From Enterocloster aldenensis (GTDB taxonomy: Bacteria > Bacillota > Clostridia > Lachnospirales > Lachnospiraceae): 54,930 bases of DNA. The translations under genes were made by a program, and so were the position numbers. The notes under the pieces were generated by a model. It searched no databases. It was not told where the DNA came from and saw nothing but the letters and a program-made list of their open reading frames with translations. Positions 27,996 through 36,764 of the stretch are shown piece by piece. Positions within the stretch are counted from its first letter, which is position 1; every line of letters starts with the position of its first letter. Where the stretch lies: NCBI RefSeq assembly GCF_003434055.1, contig NZ_QVEX01000010.1, forward strand, positions 118,227 to 173,156, in the 5' to 3' direction.

Positions 27996-29870
27996 ATGGC
28001 AGATTATCCTGATATATTAAAAAGAGAGCATTTGACCAATGAGGAACGCAAATGCATCTGCAACCAGCTGATGACCACGGAAAGCCATATGGAACGGCTG
28101 ATACTGAAACATTTTACAGATGAAGATTTCCGTAAGGTCTGGGAGCGCAAGATAGGCGGAGGGGTCATAGGAGGCAAGGCCTGCGGCCTGCTTGTGGCGA
28201 GAAAACTGATTGAAGGGAACATGCCCCAATACTCCGGACATATCGAACCGCATAATTCCTTCTTTATCGGCACGGATATATTCTACCGGTACCTGGTGCT
28301 GAACCGCTGTGCCGAGCTTAAGGCGCAGCATACCCTGGAAAAGGAGCATTTTAAGGAAACAGAAGAACTGACAAACCGGTTAAGGAAGGGCATGATTCCG
28401 GATGATATACATAAAGAACTGGCAGACATGCTGGACCATTATGGAACCACCCCTATTATTGTACGTTCCAGCAGTATCATGGAAGACGGATATGGCAATG
28501 CCTTTTCCGGCAAATACGAATCCATCTTCTGTATGAACCAGGGAACAAAGAAGGAACGGCTGGAGGAACTGGAGGACGCCATCCGCCGTGTCTATGCCAG
28601 CGTAATGAATGAACAGGCCATTGAATACCGCAGGAAACGTCATCTGCTGGATGTGGATGAACAGATGGCGCTGCTGATCCAGCAGGTGGCAGGGCAGGCG
28701 TACGGCAGTTTCTATTTTCCGGCTGCAGCCGGAATGGGCTGTTCTTACAATCCATATAAGTGGATGGAATATCTGAATCCTGAGGCAGGCATGCTGCGCA
28801 TGGTAGCCGGACTCGGTACCCGTGCAGTGGAACGGACCCCAGGGGATTACCCACGTCTCATATGCCTGGACCGGGCACAGGCCAATCTGCGCACCACCAT
28901 GGCAGATCGGCACAAATTCTCCCAGCGGAAGGTGGACGTGCTGGACTTTGCCGCCAAACAGCTCTGCACAAAGCCGTTGGAACAGATAATAGGGTTTCTG
29001 CCAGACAGGCAGAAAAAAATGGTCTTAAGCAGGGATACGGAGGCGGAAGACATGCTGGCGGAACGCCATATCTACAGAAAGGTATACTTTGCAGACTGCC
29101 AGGGACTGGTGGATGACATGGATTTCATACATCTGATGCGGGACCTTATGAAAATGCTGGAAGCAGCGTATGAACGCCCTGTGGATGTGGAATTTGCCGT
29201 TTCCTGCCCGGATCAGGGCGGATGGAAGCTGAACCTGCTGCAATGCAGGCCCCTCCAGGCCGTCCGTTCCGAACAGGTGCGGATTCCGGAAGGCGTGGAC
29301 CATGAACTTCTGTTTGACGTGCGAAGGACGTCCATGCGGCGTTCCAAGGAAGAGCGGATTGATTACATTGTCTGGGTGGATCCACAGCAATATTACGAAT
29401 ATACCTATGCGAAAAAACCGGATGTGGCGCGGTTAATCGGCAGGATAAACCAACGCTTTGAAGATACGGATTACAAGTTAATGCTTCTGGTCCCCGGCAG
29501 GATCGGCACCTCGTCACCTGAATTGGGTGTCCCGGTAGCTTACTCGGAAATCAGCCAGTTCAACGCCATCTGCGAAGTTGCCTATGATAAGGCAGGATAC
29601 CACCCGGAACTGTCCTATGGCAGTCACATGTTCCAGGACATGGTGGAGGCAGATGTCTACTACGGCGCCATCAATGACAACAGCAAGACCCGTCTTTATC
29701 AGCCGGAAATGCTGGCAGGCTGCCCGGAGATACTGGCAGGGCTGTGCCCGGATGAGCCGGAAATGCTTCGGATTGTAAAGGTATATGACGTCAGGAAATG
29801 CGGGGCCAGCCTGACCCTGGACGCCCACGAGGGGCGGGCGGTGTGCAGGATCAGAGGTATGCAGGATTAA
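27996..29870 (+). CDS. PEP/pyruvate-binding domain protein without a visible phospho-His domain
   Basis: A 624-residue protein with the N-terminal ATP/pyruvate-binding fold of PEP synthase and pyruvate phosphate dikinase. Visible features are 'GGGVIGGKACGLLVARKLI' and the nucleotide-binding 'IVRSSSIMEDGYGNAFSGKY' (Arg157), then 'NLLQCRPLQAV', typical of the end of that domain at about residue 425. The expected swivelling domain with the catalytic His (TxGGxxxHxA) and the PEP barrel are not seen; instead about 190 unrecognised residues follow. It may phosphorylate a different acceptor, or serve another role. It faces the BlaI-type operon across the 28-bp palindrome, so it may belong to that regulon. 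Confidence 0.83.
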   Translation: MADYPDILKREHLTNEERKCICNQLMTTESHMERLILKHFTDEDFRKVWERKIGGGVIGGKACGLLVARKLIEGNMPQYSGHIEPHNSFFIGTDIFYRYLVLNRCAELKAQHTLEKEHFKETEELTNRLRKGMIPDDIHKELADMLDHYGTTPIIVRSSSIMEDGYGNAFSGKYESIFCMNQGTKKERLEELEDAIRRVYASVMNEQAIEYRRKRHLLDVDEQMALLIQQVAGQAYGSFYFPAAAGMGCSYNPYKWMEYLNPEAGMLRMVAGLGTRAVERTPGDYPRLICLDRAQANLRTTMADRHKFSQRKVDVLDFAAKQLCTKPLEQIIGFLPDRQKKMVLSRDTEAEDMLAERHIYRKVYFADCQGLVDDMDFIHLMRDLMKMLEAAYERPVDVEFAVSCPDQGGWKLNLLQCRPLQAVRSEQVRIPEGVDHELLFDVRRTSMRRSKEERIDYIVWVDPQQYYEYTYAKKPDVARLIGRINQRFEDTDYKLMLLVPGRIGTSSPELGVPVAYSEISQFNAICEVAYDKAGYHPELSYGSHMFQDMVEADVYYGAINDNSKTRLYQPEMLAGCPEILAGLCPDEPEMLRIVKVYDVRKCGASLTLDAHEGRAVCRIRGMQD

Positions 29871-29922
29871 AGGAACTCAGAATTAAAGAAACTCACGATT
29901 AAAGAAACTCACGATTAAAGAA
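29866..29922 (+). repeat. 16-bp tandem repeat across a stop codon
   Basis: The unit ATTAAAGAAACTCACG occurs exactly at 29882-29897 and 29898-29913. A diverged copy lies at 29866-29881 (ATTAAAGGAACTCAGA), and a partial copy starts at 29914. The first copy contains the TAA stop of the preceding gene. Because 16 is not a multiple of 3, the copies lie in different frames, and the repeat looks like recent slippage in non-coding DNA. Confidence 0.9.
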
Positions 29923-29926
29923 ATGT

Positions 29927-29949
29927 GGGAGGGCTGAACAAAGCCTCCC
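29927..29949. terminator. Hairpin between convergent genes
   Basis: GGGAGGGCT and AGCCTCCC pair with one bulged G around a short loop. It lies immediately after the MATE stop codon on the minus strand and after the PEP-domain gene on the plus strand. T-runs on both sides are poor, so it may be a weak two-way terminator. Confidence 0.5.
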
Positions 29950-29950
29950 G

Positions 29951-31318
29951 CTATTTCACTTCCTTTTTCTGTGCTGCCGCTGCCTCCTCAGGCAGCCAGT
30001 CCGCCTTCAGATAATACGCCAGCATCCCAATGGCGCATATCACCCATGTAACCGGCCAACCGGTCATTACCACAAACAGGTTGTTGGTCAAAGGAACTGC
30101 TATCATAAGATAAATCTGTCTCAGCACAACAAAGCATCCCAGCATGTAATACATGGGAATCTTGGAAAGTCCGGCGCCGCGCAGGGCCCCGTTCAGGATC
30201 TGTACCACCGGCAGCACAATATATGCATAGGAGAAGATGCGCAGCATACCGCTTCCATTGGCAATCACCTGTACATCGTCCGTGAATACGCCAATCAGGT
30301 AAGGCGCAAAGAAATACATGCCCACGGAACCAACCAGGATGACCAGGGAACTCATCACCCATGCGGCCCAGATTCCCTTCTTCACACGCCGGTACTGCTT
30401 TGCCCCGATATTCTGTCCCACAAACGTGGTAATGGCCATATTAAAACTCTGCAGAGGCAGCTGGAGGAACCCGTCAATCCTGATGGCCGCAGAATAACCA
30501 GCCATGGCAGTTGCGCCAAACCGGTTGATGTAGGACTGCACGATTACATTGGAAAAAGATGTAATACTCTGCTGAAGGGCTGCGGGGAATCCGAAGGCGA
30601 TGATTTTCTTAACCATCTTTTTATGAAAATGTATCTTGCGCAGTTCCAGTTTATAATCCTCCTGGGTATGCATAAGCTTGTACATGACCATGGCCGAGCT
30701 CACGGCCTGGGCTATGATGGTGGCAATGGCCACACCTGCTATCCCCATATGGAACCCGCACACAAACAGGAAGTCCAGCGCAATATTCACAAGGCTGGCA
30801 ACTGCCAGATAGATAAGGGGATGCCGGGAATCCCCCACTGCGCGCAGGATACCCGACCCCATATTATAAAACAGGGAGAATGTCATCCCTGCAAAATAAA
30901 TGGTCAGATACAGGGAGGAATGCGGCAGCACCTCCTCCGGCACCCCGATGGCCCTGAGAAGGGGCTTTGTAAAAAGCATCCCGGCCACGGTAAACACTAC
31001 GCTGAGAAGTGCCGTAAGCGCAATGGAGCTATGGACCGCCTTACTCATATCTTCCTTCCGGCGTCCGCCGAAATACTGGGATATGACCACGCCCGCTCCC
31101 GCAGATAAGCCCATGAAAAAGCCAACCAGCATGTTAATCACCGGCGTGGACGCCCCCACGGCCGCCAGGGCATTGGTATCCACAAAATTCCCCACCACAT
31201 AGGAATCCACGGTATTATAAAGCTGCTGAAAGAAATTGCCAATCAACAGCGGAATGGAAAACCATAGTATGGATTTGAATATGCTGCCCTTTATCATGTC
31301 TGTATTTGCCTGCTGCAA
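29951..31318 (-). CDS. MATE family efflux transporter
   Basis: A 455-residue membrane protein with twelve predicted membrane segments in two similar halves, as in NorM/DinF multidrug exporters. The N-terminal half has 'PLLIGNFFQQLYNTVDSYVV' and 'GLSAGAGVVISQYFGGRRKE'; the second has 'QSFNMAITTFVGQNIGAKQY'. It should export cationic drugs or metabolites with Na+ or H+. I keep the TTG start at 31318, since GAGGTG lies 5 bases upstream; the next Met (codon 8) has no ribosome site. Confidence 0.93.
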   Translation of the reverse strand: MQQANTDMIKGSIFKSILWFSIPLLIGNFFQQLYNTVDSYVVGNFVDTNALAAVGASTPVINMLVGFFMGLSAGAGVVISQYFGGRRKEDMSKAVHSSIALTALLSVVFTVAGMLFTKPLLRAIGVPEEVLPHSSLYLTIYFAGMTFSLFYNMGSGILRAVGDSRHPLIYLAVASLVNIALDFLFVCGFHMGIAGVAIATIIAQAVSSAMVMYKLMHTQEDYKLELRKIHFHKKMVKKIIAFGFPAALQQSITSFSNVIVQSYINRFGATAMAGYSAAIRIDGFLQLPLQSFNMAITTFVGQNIGAKQYRRVKKGIWAAWVMSSLVILVGSVGMYFFAPYLIGVFTDDVQVIANGSGMLRIFSYAYIVLPVVQILNGALRGAGLSKIPMYYMLGCFVVLRQIYLMIAVPLTNNLFVVMTGWPVTWVICAIGMLAYYLKADWLPEEAAAAQKKEVK

Positions 31319-31460
31319 GATAACACCTCATTTCCCGTTTAAAAATACTCTTAAAAAGAGAAAGCAGACCATCATGAATCCGCTCTCTCTATCATACAAC
31401 ATTTACCCGTTATTTTCTATCACTATATTGGCTGTGTAAAAATATTGTAAATATGCCGCA

Positions 31461-32519
31461 TCACCCAACCTTCACCGCATATTTGATGACATGGTCCTTT
31501 TTATTACTGAATATATCATAGGCTTCCATGATATGTTCCAGCGTGGTGCGGTGTGTAATCAGACAGCTGGTATTAAGCCTGCCGGTGCGGATCAGTTCCA
31601 TGATTTCCCCGCAGCAGGAAGCGTCCACTCCCCCTGTCTTAAAAACAAGGTTTTTCCCATACATATCCGGAAGAGGGATGACCTGGGCCTCCTCATACAT
31701 AGCCACCACGCAAACCACCGCATTGGGCCTTGCAATCTTCCAGGCAGTCTTAAAGGTGTCTTTGCCGCCGGCTGCCTCCAGGACCGCATCCGCTCCCCGC
31801 CCCTCTGTAAGCCGGAGCACTTCCTGAACCACATCCTGCTTAAGTGGGTTAAGTATGACATCCGCCAGTCCCTGTTTTTTAGCAAGCTCAAGACGCTCAT
31901 CTGAAACATCGATTGCAATCACCCGGGCCGGGCCATACAATCCTGCGCACATAAGGGTACACAGCCCTGTGGGGCCCGCCCCAATCACGGCAACCGTATC
32001 AGCCGGTCTGATTTCAGCCAGGGAGGCTCCCCAGTACCCGGTGGACAGGATATCGCCGGTAAACAGGGCATCTTCATCCGTCACATTATCAGGAATAGGG
32101 GTAAGGCCGTTATCCGCAAACGGTACCCTTACGTATTCAGCCTGTCCTCCGTCAATACGGCATCCCAGGGCCCAGCCTCCGTGCTCATCCGTACAGTTAT
32201 TCACATAACCCCTTTTGCAGAAAAAACATTCCCCGCAAAATGTTTCCACATTAACCGCAACCCGGTCTCCGGGCTTAAACCGTTTTACATCCTTCCCCAC
32301 CTGGTCCACAATCCCCACAAATTCGTGTCCAAGGATAGTTCCCGGAACCGCCCTTGGGACTGCCCCGTGCTGGATGTGGATATCGCTGGAACAGATTGTG
32401 GTCAATGTCACCTTTATGACCGCATCCCTGGAATCCAGCAGTCCTGGTAACGGCCGCTCCTCAAGCGCAATGGTTCCTGTGTGTTTGTATACTACTGCTT
32501 TCATTGTTTTCTTTGACAT
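31461..32519 (-). CDS. Zinc-dependent alcohol dehydrogenase (MDR family)
   Basis: A 352-residue medium-chain dehydrogenase. The start is ATG 32519, with AAAGGAG upstream. The catalytic zinc ligands are in 'TTICSSDIHIQHG' and 'ILGHEFVG'; the structural zinc cluster is CGECFFCKRGYVNNC. The Rossmann motif 'VAVIGAGPTGLCTLM' and Asp in 'VIAIDVSDERL' suggest NAD preference. The sequence resembles secondary-alcohol and related dehydrogenases. It lies beyond the broken Rpn gene and apart from the sugar operon, so its role need not be linked to that pathway. Confidence 0.9.
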   Translation of the reverse strand: MSKKTMKAVVYKHTGTIALEERPLPGLLDSRDAVIKVTLTTICSSDIHIQHGAVPRAVPGTILGHEFVGIVDQVGKDVKRFKPGDRVAVNVETFCGECFFCKRGYVNNCTDEHGGWALGCRIDGGQAEYVRVPFADNGLTPIPDNVTDEDALFTGDILSTGYWGASLAEIRPADTVAVIGAGPTGLCTLMCAGLYGPARVIAIDVSDERLELAKKQGLADVILNPLKQDVVQEVLRLTEGRGADAVLEAAGGKDTFKTAWKIARPNAVVCVVAMYEEAQVIPLPDMYGKNLVFKTGGVDASCCGEIMELIRTGRLNTSCLITHRTTLEHIMEAYDIFSNKKDHVIKYAVKVG

Positions 32520-32552
32520 ATATCTCCTTTGGCAGACCAAACCGTCCTGCTT

Positions 32553-33269
32553 CTACCTTGATTTTATATTATATTCCTCAAAAAGCTGACTGCAGAACGC
32601 CTCATCCTTTACAGCCCTCTGCAGATCCCCAAGTCTGGACTCCTTTAACAGATTTTCCGTCAATGCCGCAAAGTCTTCAATTCCCTCGCTTATTCCCTGG
32701 CTAAACCCCTTACTAAACCCTCTCTCCTCAATTGCTTCACTCAAATTACACATCTGCCTCAACTCCTCTTCCAGTTCCTGTTCCATCTTCATGCCATAGT
32801 CCTGCTCCAGAATCCCTCTCTTTTCATCCACCGACATGTCCGGTGACAGCAGTGTGCCTAAAAAGCCATGGAGGCTTCCCTTAGAATCACCCGCGTTCCT
32901 CCCATCCAGACATATGATGACTACCGACAGCTTATCATAGCTGGATTTCAGCTCCGGTATCCTGCCCATGACATCCGTTTTCGTTATCCGGTATTCTGAC
33001 ATGGCATTGCCCACATAAGCAGGGGCGTTCATACAAATCATCCGGTCCGCAGAGCCGCTTCCCGGCCGCACCAGGTCACTCAATATGGATATCAGGCCTA
33101 TCCATGCTCCAATCTCCTCCGCGGAATACCCTCTGTACTCCTCTGCCGCTCCCTGTAATATCCTGGCCAGGACCTGCCTGCTGCCCAGAACCCTTTTAGC
33201 ATGGGCATCATTCTGCACATTGATTCCGGCTGCCTCAAGCTACTCTGACATAAATGTCTTTCTCTTCAT
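32553..33269 (-). pseudogene. Rpn/PD-(D/E)XK nuclease family 'transposase', broken by an amber codon
   Basis: From ATG 33269, with AAGGAGG upstream, the frame reads MKRKTFMSE, then TAG at 33240-33242, then continues in frame as LEAAGINVQNDAHAKRVLGS and runs on to 32553 without another stop. The downstream part resembles the Rpn recombination-promoting nuclease/putative transposase family, with late features 'KMEQELEEELRQMC' and 'FSKGFSQGISEGIED'. The total of about 238 residues is somewhat short for the family. The single stop just after a good start suggests a recent nonsense mutation. A shorter product from a GTG near 33218 would lack a ribosome site. Confidence 0.75.
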
Positions 33270-33578
33270 CCGTACCTCCTTATACAGGCAGGATTTCAGA
33301 CGGATTAAAAAATAACTGTCATCCTGGATTCCTGCCGTTTGATAGAAATGTGATTGTTCGGCAGAAACTGCCAGAATGTGCGAATGCACATATTAATTAA
33401 ATGATTTAAACTTTGTAAATATGTAAGAATATAATTATAATACTTGATTGTTGGGGAATTGTCAATGTCCCTGACAAACCAGTTCAAACCAGTTTTTTAA
33501 CACTGTCCACAAAAAATCCCCTCAACAATCCGCCACCCTGTAAACCTGGTCAGGATAACAACACCTGCTGCCTCCCAC
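33270..33578. other. AT-rich gap without a recognised gene
   Basis: This stretch lies between the broken Rpn gene and the terminator of the FGGY-kinase operon. It is AT-rich around 33390-33450 and has short frames only, none with a convincing ribosome site or recognisable product. I see no repeat or RNA gene. Confidence 0.5.
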
Positions 33579-33602
33579 AAAAAAACAGGATTCATATCCT
33601 GC
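33579..33602 (-). terminator. Terminator of the kinase/dehydrogenase operon
   Basis: On the minus strand CAGGAT and ATCCTG form a 6-bp stem around ATGA, followed by TTTTTTT. It lies 65 bases beyond the stop of the last kinase gene at 33667, closing the long operon. Confidence 0.85.
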
Positions 33603-33666
33603 AATAGTAATGCAATGCGTAAATATCGGTGAATGCAGTACTGGATATAAATCCCGCCCTTTCCAT

Positions 33667-35208
33667 TTACATATCCGCCAGGGAATGTACAATACCAGAA
33701 GTAGCATCATACAGACGCAGGTATTCCTTATAATATTTATCGTATATCCAAAACCTGTCCCAATCCGGTTCATATACTTCTTTGTGCCGTGCCCATTTCC
33801 TGCCTTCTTCATATGAAGGAATCACGCCTATGGAAACCCCGGCTATGAGCGCATCTCCTGCCGGCGCCTGAACACTGTCATCCGTAGTAATTATCCTCAG
33901 GCCAGTCACATCCGCCAGTATCTGCATCCAAAGACCTGAACAGCAGGCTCCCCCTGACACAATACAGGTATCTCCGGATAAAGCAAACACCGGTGAAGTC
34001 TCACGTATCTGCCTGCACGCATAGGACAGCGCCTCCAACACGGCCCGGTACATATGTGCCCTTGTATGCTTCATGGATAATCCGCAGAATACTCCCCTGG
34101 CCCCGGAATCCCATATAGGGCTTCTTTCCCCCATAAAGTAAGGCAGCACCAAAAGTCCTCCGCTCCCAGGCGGTATCCTTCCCGCCTCTTTCTCCAGTAT
34201 CTGAAGATCCGTCTCCACCACTGTCCCCAGCCTTCTGGTAAACGGAGCCACCTGTTCCAAAAACCACTTGCATAACACCCCCGCCGATGATATGCCTCCA
34301 TAGGTGTACTTTAAAATCTTTGGCGCAATTGCATGAGGCATGGTCACCAATCTGGAATCCGTCGGAAAATCCCTGTGAAGGATTCCCCAGTTAATGGATG
34401 TTCCAATGACGGCTGTCTGTACATTTTCTTCAAATACCCCTGCAGAAATCATGGATGCAAGGCAGTCCGTACATCCCGCGCAGACTGGTATCCCGGGAAC
34501 AAGCCCCATCTTCATAGCCGCCTCTTCTGTCAGATATCCCGCTATATCCTGAGGTTCCATCAGATGTTCCGGAAACAGACTTTCCCTGATTCCAAGCCGC
34601 TCCATCGTCGGATAGGACCATCTGCCTTTATCCAGGTCATAAATTCCTCCTATATTAGCGGCAGCCGTATGGTCCATCGAGATTTCACCGGTAAGGCAAT
34701 ACACAATATACCCGTTAGAAGACAGAAGCCATCGTATTTTTTCCCATATATCCGGTTCATTATCCCGTATCCATAGTATTTTATTAAAACCAAAATATGC
34801 GTCATTCCGGTTCCCGGTAATCGAAAACAGTTCCTCATCAGAAACCAGTGTCCTGGTATTACAGCACTGAAGCACAGCCCTCCTGTCCATCCATATGATG
34901 GCGTTCCTCAATGGCTTCATAGTTTCATCAAGTGGGACACCGCTTCCTGCAAACAGGCCGCTGACACAGATTCCAGCCACGTCGCCTGGCCGGACTCCGG
35001 CCAGGACGGCCGCCTGCTTAACCGCCTGTCCGGATGCCTGGTAAACCGCCTGTTCCCACAATAGCGCGTCCTGCTCCGCCCATCCGTTTTCCAGGCAGAT
35101 TACAGGATAACCAACCAATGCCTCCCCCAGGATTTTTCCGTCTGTATCCACCACGGCCGCCTTTGTGCCGGATGTACCCACATCAATACCAATCAGTACA
35201 TTTTTCAT
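33667..35208 (-). CDS. FGGY family carbohydrate kinase (second of two)
   Basis: A 513-residue sugar or polyol kinase. The N-terminal phosphate loop 'IGIDVGTSGTKAAVVDTDGK' and the second-domain adenosine region 'VSGGACCSGLWMQILADVTG' are typical of FGGY kinases, with catalytic Asp expected in 'PVCAGCTDCLASM'. Its start ATGA overlaps the stop of the previous kinase gene by 4 bases, so the two are translationally coupled. The two kinases differ clearly in sequence, so they are unlikely to be recent duplicates and may act on different intermediates, or as one complex. Family members include xylulokinase, glycerol kinase and erythritol kinase; the substrate is unknown. Confidence 0.92.
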   Translation of the reverse strand: MKNVLIGIDVGTSGTKAAVVDTDGKILGEALVGYPVICLENGWAEQDALLWEQAVYQASGQAVKQAAVLAGVRPGDVAGICVSGLFAGSGVPLDETMKPLRNAIIWMDRRAVLQCCNTRTLVSDEELFSITGNRNDAYFGFNKILWIRDNEPDIWEKIRWLLSSNGYIVYCLTGEISMDHTAAANIGGIYDLDKGRWSYPTMERLGIRESLFPEHLMEPQDIAGYLTEEAAMKMGLVPGIPVCAGCTDCLASMISAGVFEENVQTAVIGTSINWGILHRDFPTDSRLVTMPHAIAPKILKYTYGGISSAGVLCKWFLEQVAPFTRRLGTVVETDLQILEKEAGRIPPGSGGLLVLPYFMGERSPIWDSGARGVFCGLSMKHTRAHMYRAVLEALSYACRQIRETSPVFALSGDTCIVSGGACCSGLWMQILADVTGLRIITTDDSVQAPAGDALIAGVSIGVIPSYEEGRKWARHKEVYEPDWDRFWIYDKYYKEYLRLYDATSGIVHSLADM

Positions 35209-36737
35209 AGGCTTCTCACCATACCTTTGTTCCAGTATCTGTATATAGGTTCCAGCGCATGATACGTCTGTCTGTACAACCCGAAACGGGCGCTGTAAAT
35301 ATCAGCTTTCTCTTTCTGGGGATAATAAACCCGGTCCGTCTTAACAAGACATGAAACACCTTCTTCCACAGTCTTAAAGTATCCAAGGCCGTTCAATGCA
35401 AGGATGGCAGCACCAAGGGAAGCCGCCTCCCGGTTCTTCATGGTGGAAACCGGCTGTCCTAACACATCTGCTTTCAGCTGTACCGTCCGGTCATGTGAGG
35501 CACCGCCTCCAACACAACGGATATCATCTGCCCGGATTCCCATGTCCCGGAATCTTTCTGCATTCAGACGTATTTCATAGGACAGACCCTCCAGCAGCGC
35601 CTTCCCCACCTCCGCCCTGGTTGTGGACAGGGTCAACCCCAGAATGGATCCTCTGGCAGAGATATCACAATAAGGCGTCCCACTCCCGTTCAGGTGAGGC
35701 AGGAATAAAAGCCCGGAAGGCGTATCCTCCATTTCCTCCACCATCACATCATAGGCTTTCCTGCCCTCTGCACCGGCCCGTCTCTTTTCTTCTTCTGAAA
35801 AACAGTCCCTGTACCATCTGAATACAATCCCGCCGCAGTGGTTCAGCGCAAATGTAAAATATTGCCCCTTAACCCCATGGTGGTAGCAGGGATAGAAGCC
35901 ATCGCACATTTCTTCCGTTAATATAGGTCTGCGAAAGCCGGCGGAAAGCACCTCAGCCGTGCCATGGGAATCCACGGCCACTCCCGGTACAACAGCGCCA
36001 GCCCCCACACCTGCACAGGTCTGGTCATGCCCTCCTATAACCAGGAAAGGCTGATTGCGCAGACATAGCTGCCTCGCTGTCTGCCTAAGCATCCTGCCAG
36101 CCACACTGCCAGAGGGGATGATGTCCGGAAGCACAGACCTGTCTATGCCGCAGACACTCAGCATCTGCCGGTCCCAATCCCCGCTCAGGTGCCCGCACAG
36201 CATGGAGCGGGACGCCATTGTCATATCAGTCACATATCCGTCCGCCCCCATGCGCCTGACAAGATAACCGTCATAGGTCAGATACTTATAGGTCTGCCGG
36301 GCAATTTCCTTCCACTCCTGCTGAATCCACATGATTTTCGTTGCCGAGTTGATTGGATGGGGCCTCATTCCTGTTTTTGAGAAAATGTGGTATGACCCCA
36401 TTTCCTGGTCGCACCACCCTGCCTGGGGAGCGCTCCGGTTATCCATCCCCAATATGGCGCTGCAAAGGGCTTTCCCATCCTCATCCACAGGAATGACCGC
36501 ATCCCCCTGAACAGACAGCGATACCGCGTCCAACTCCCTTATACCTGCGTTGTAGATACAGCTGCCCATTAATTCCAGTATGATGTCAAATACCTTGCCT
36601 GCATCCTGCTCCGCCCATCCAACCTTAGGACAGATGACAGGATATTCCCGGAACGCCATGGACAGGATTCTGCCTTGCTCATCAAAAATGATTGCCTTTG
36701 TGCCTGTTGTCCCCACATCAACGCTGCAAATCCTCAT
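35205..36737 (-). CDS. FGGY family carbohydrate kinase (first of two)
   Basis: A 510-residue kinase with the N-terminal loop 'CSVDVGTTGTKAIIFDEQGR', catalytic region 'FLVIGGHDQTCAGVGAGAVV' and adenosine motif 'CVGGGASHDRTVQLKADVLG'. The last is close to xylulokinase-like FGGY enzymes. It starts at ATG 36737, with GAGGT 5 bases upstream, 27 bases after the COG4091-type gene. It should transfer phosphate to a terminal hydroxyl of a ketose or polyol made available by the ABC transporter and dehydrogenases encoded upstream. Confidence 0.93.
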   Translation of the reverse strand: MRICSVDVGTTGTKAIIFDEQGRILSMAFREYPVICPKVGWAEQDAGKVFDIILELMGSCIYNAGIRELDAVSLSVQGDAVIPVDEDGKALCSAILGMDNRSAPQAGWCDQEMGSYHIFSKTGMRPHPINSATKIMWIQQEWKEIARQTYKYLTYDGYLVRRMGADGYVTDMTMASRSMLCGHLSGDWDRQMLSVCGIDRSVLPDIIPSGSVAGRMLRQTARQLCLRNQPFLVIGGHDQTCAGVGAGAVVPGVAVDSHGTAEVLSAGFRRPILTEEMCDGFYPCYHHGVKGQYFTFALNHCGGIVFRWYRDCFSEEEKRRAGAEGRKAYDVMVEEMEDTPSGLLFLPHLNGSGTPYCDISARGSILGLTLSTTRAEVGKALLEGLSYEIRLNAERFRDMGIRADDIRCVGGGASHDRTVQLKADVLGQPVSTMKNREAASLGAAILALNGLGYFKTVEEGVSCLVKTDRVYYPQKEKADIYSARFGLYRQTYHALEPIYRYWNKGMVRSL

Positions 36738-36764
36738 AATCTACCTCACATAATCAATCATATC

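Noticed and set aside
33522..33812. Small minus-strand gene at the end of the kinase gene
   Set aside because: Largely overlaps the FGGY kinase in another frame and crosses the operon terminator.
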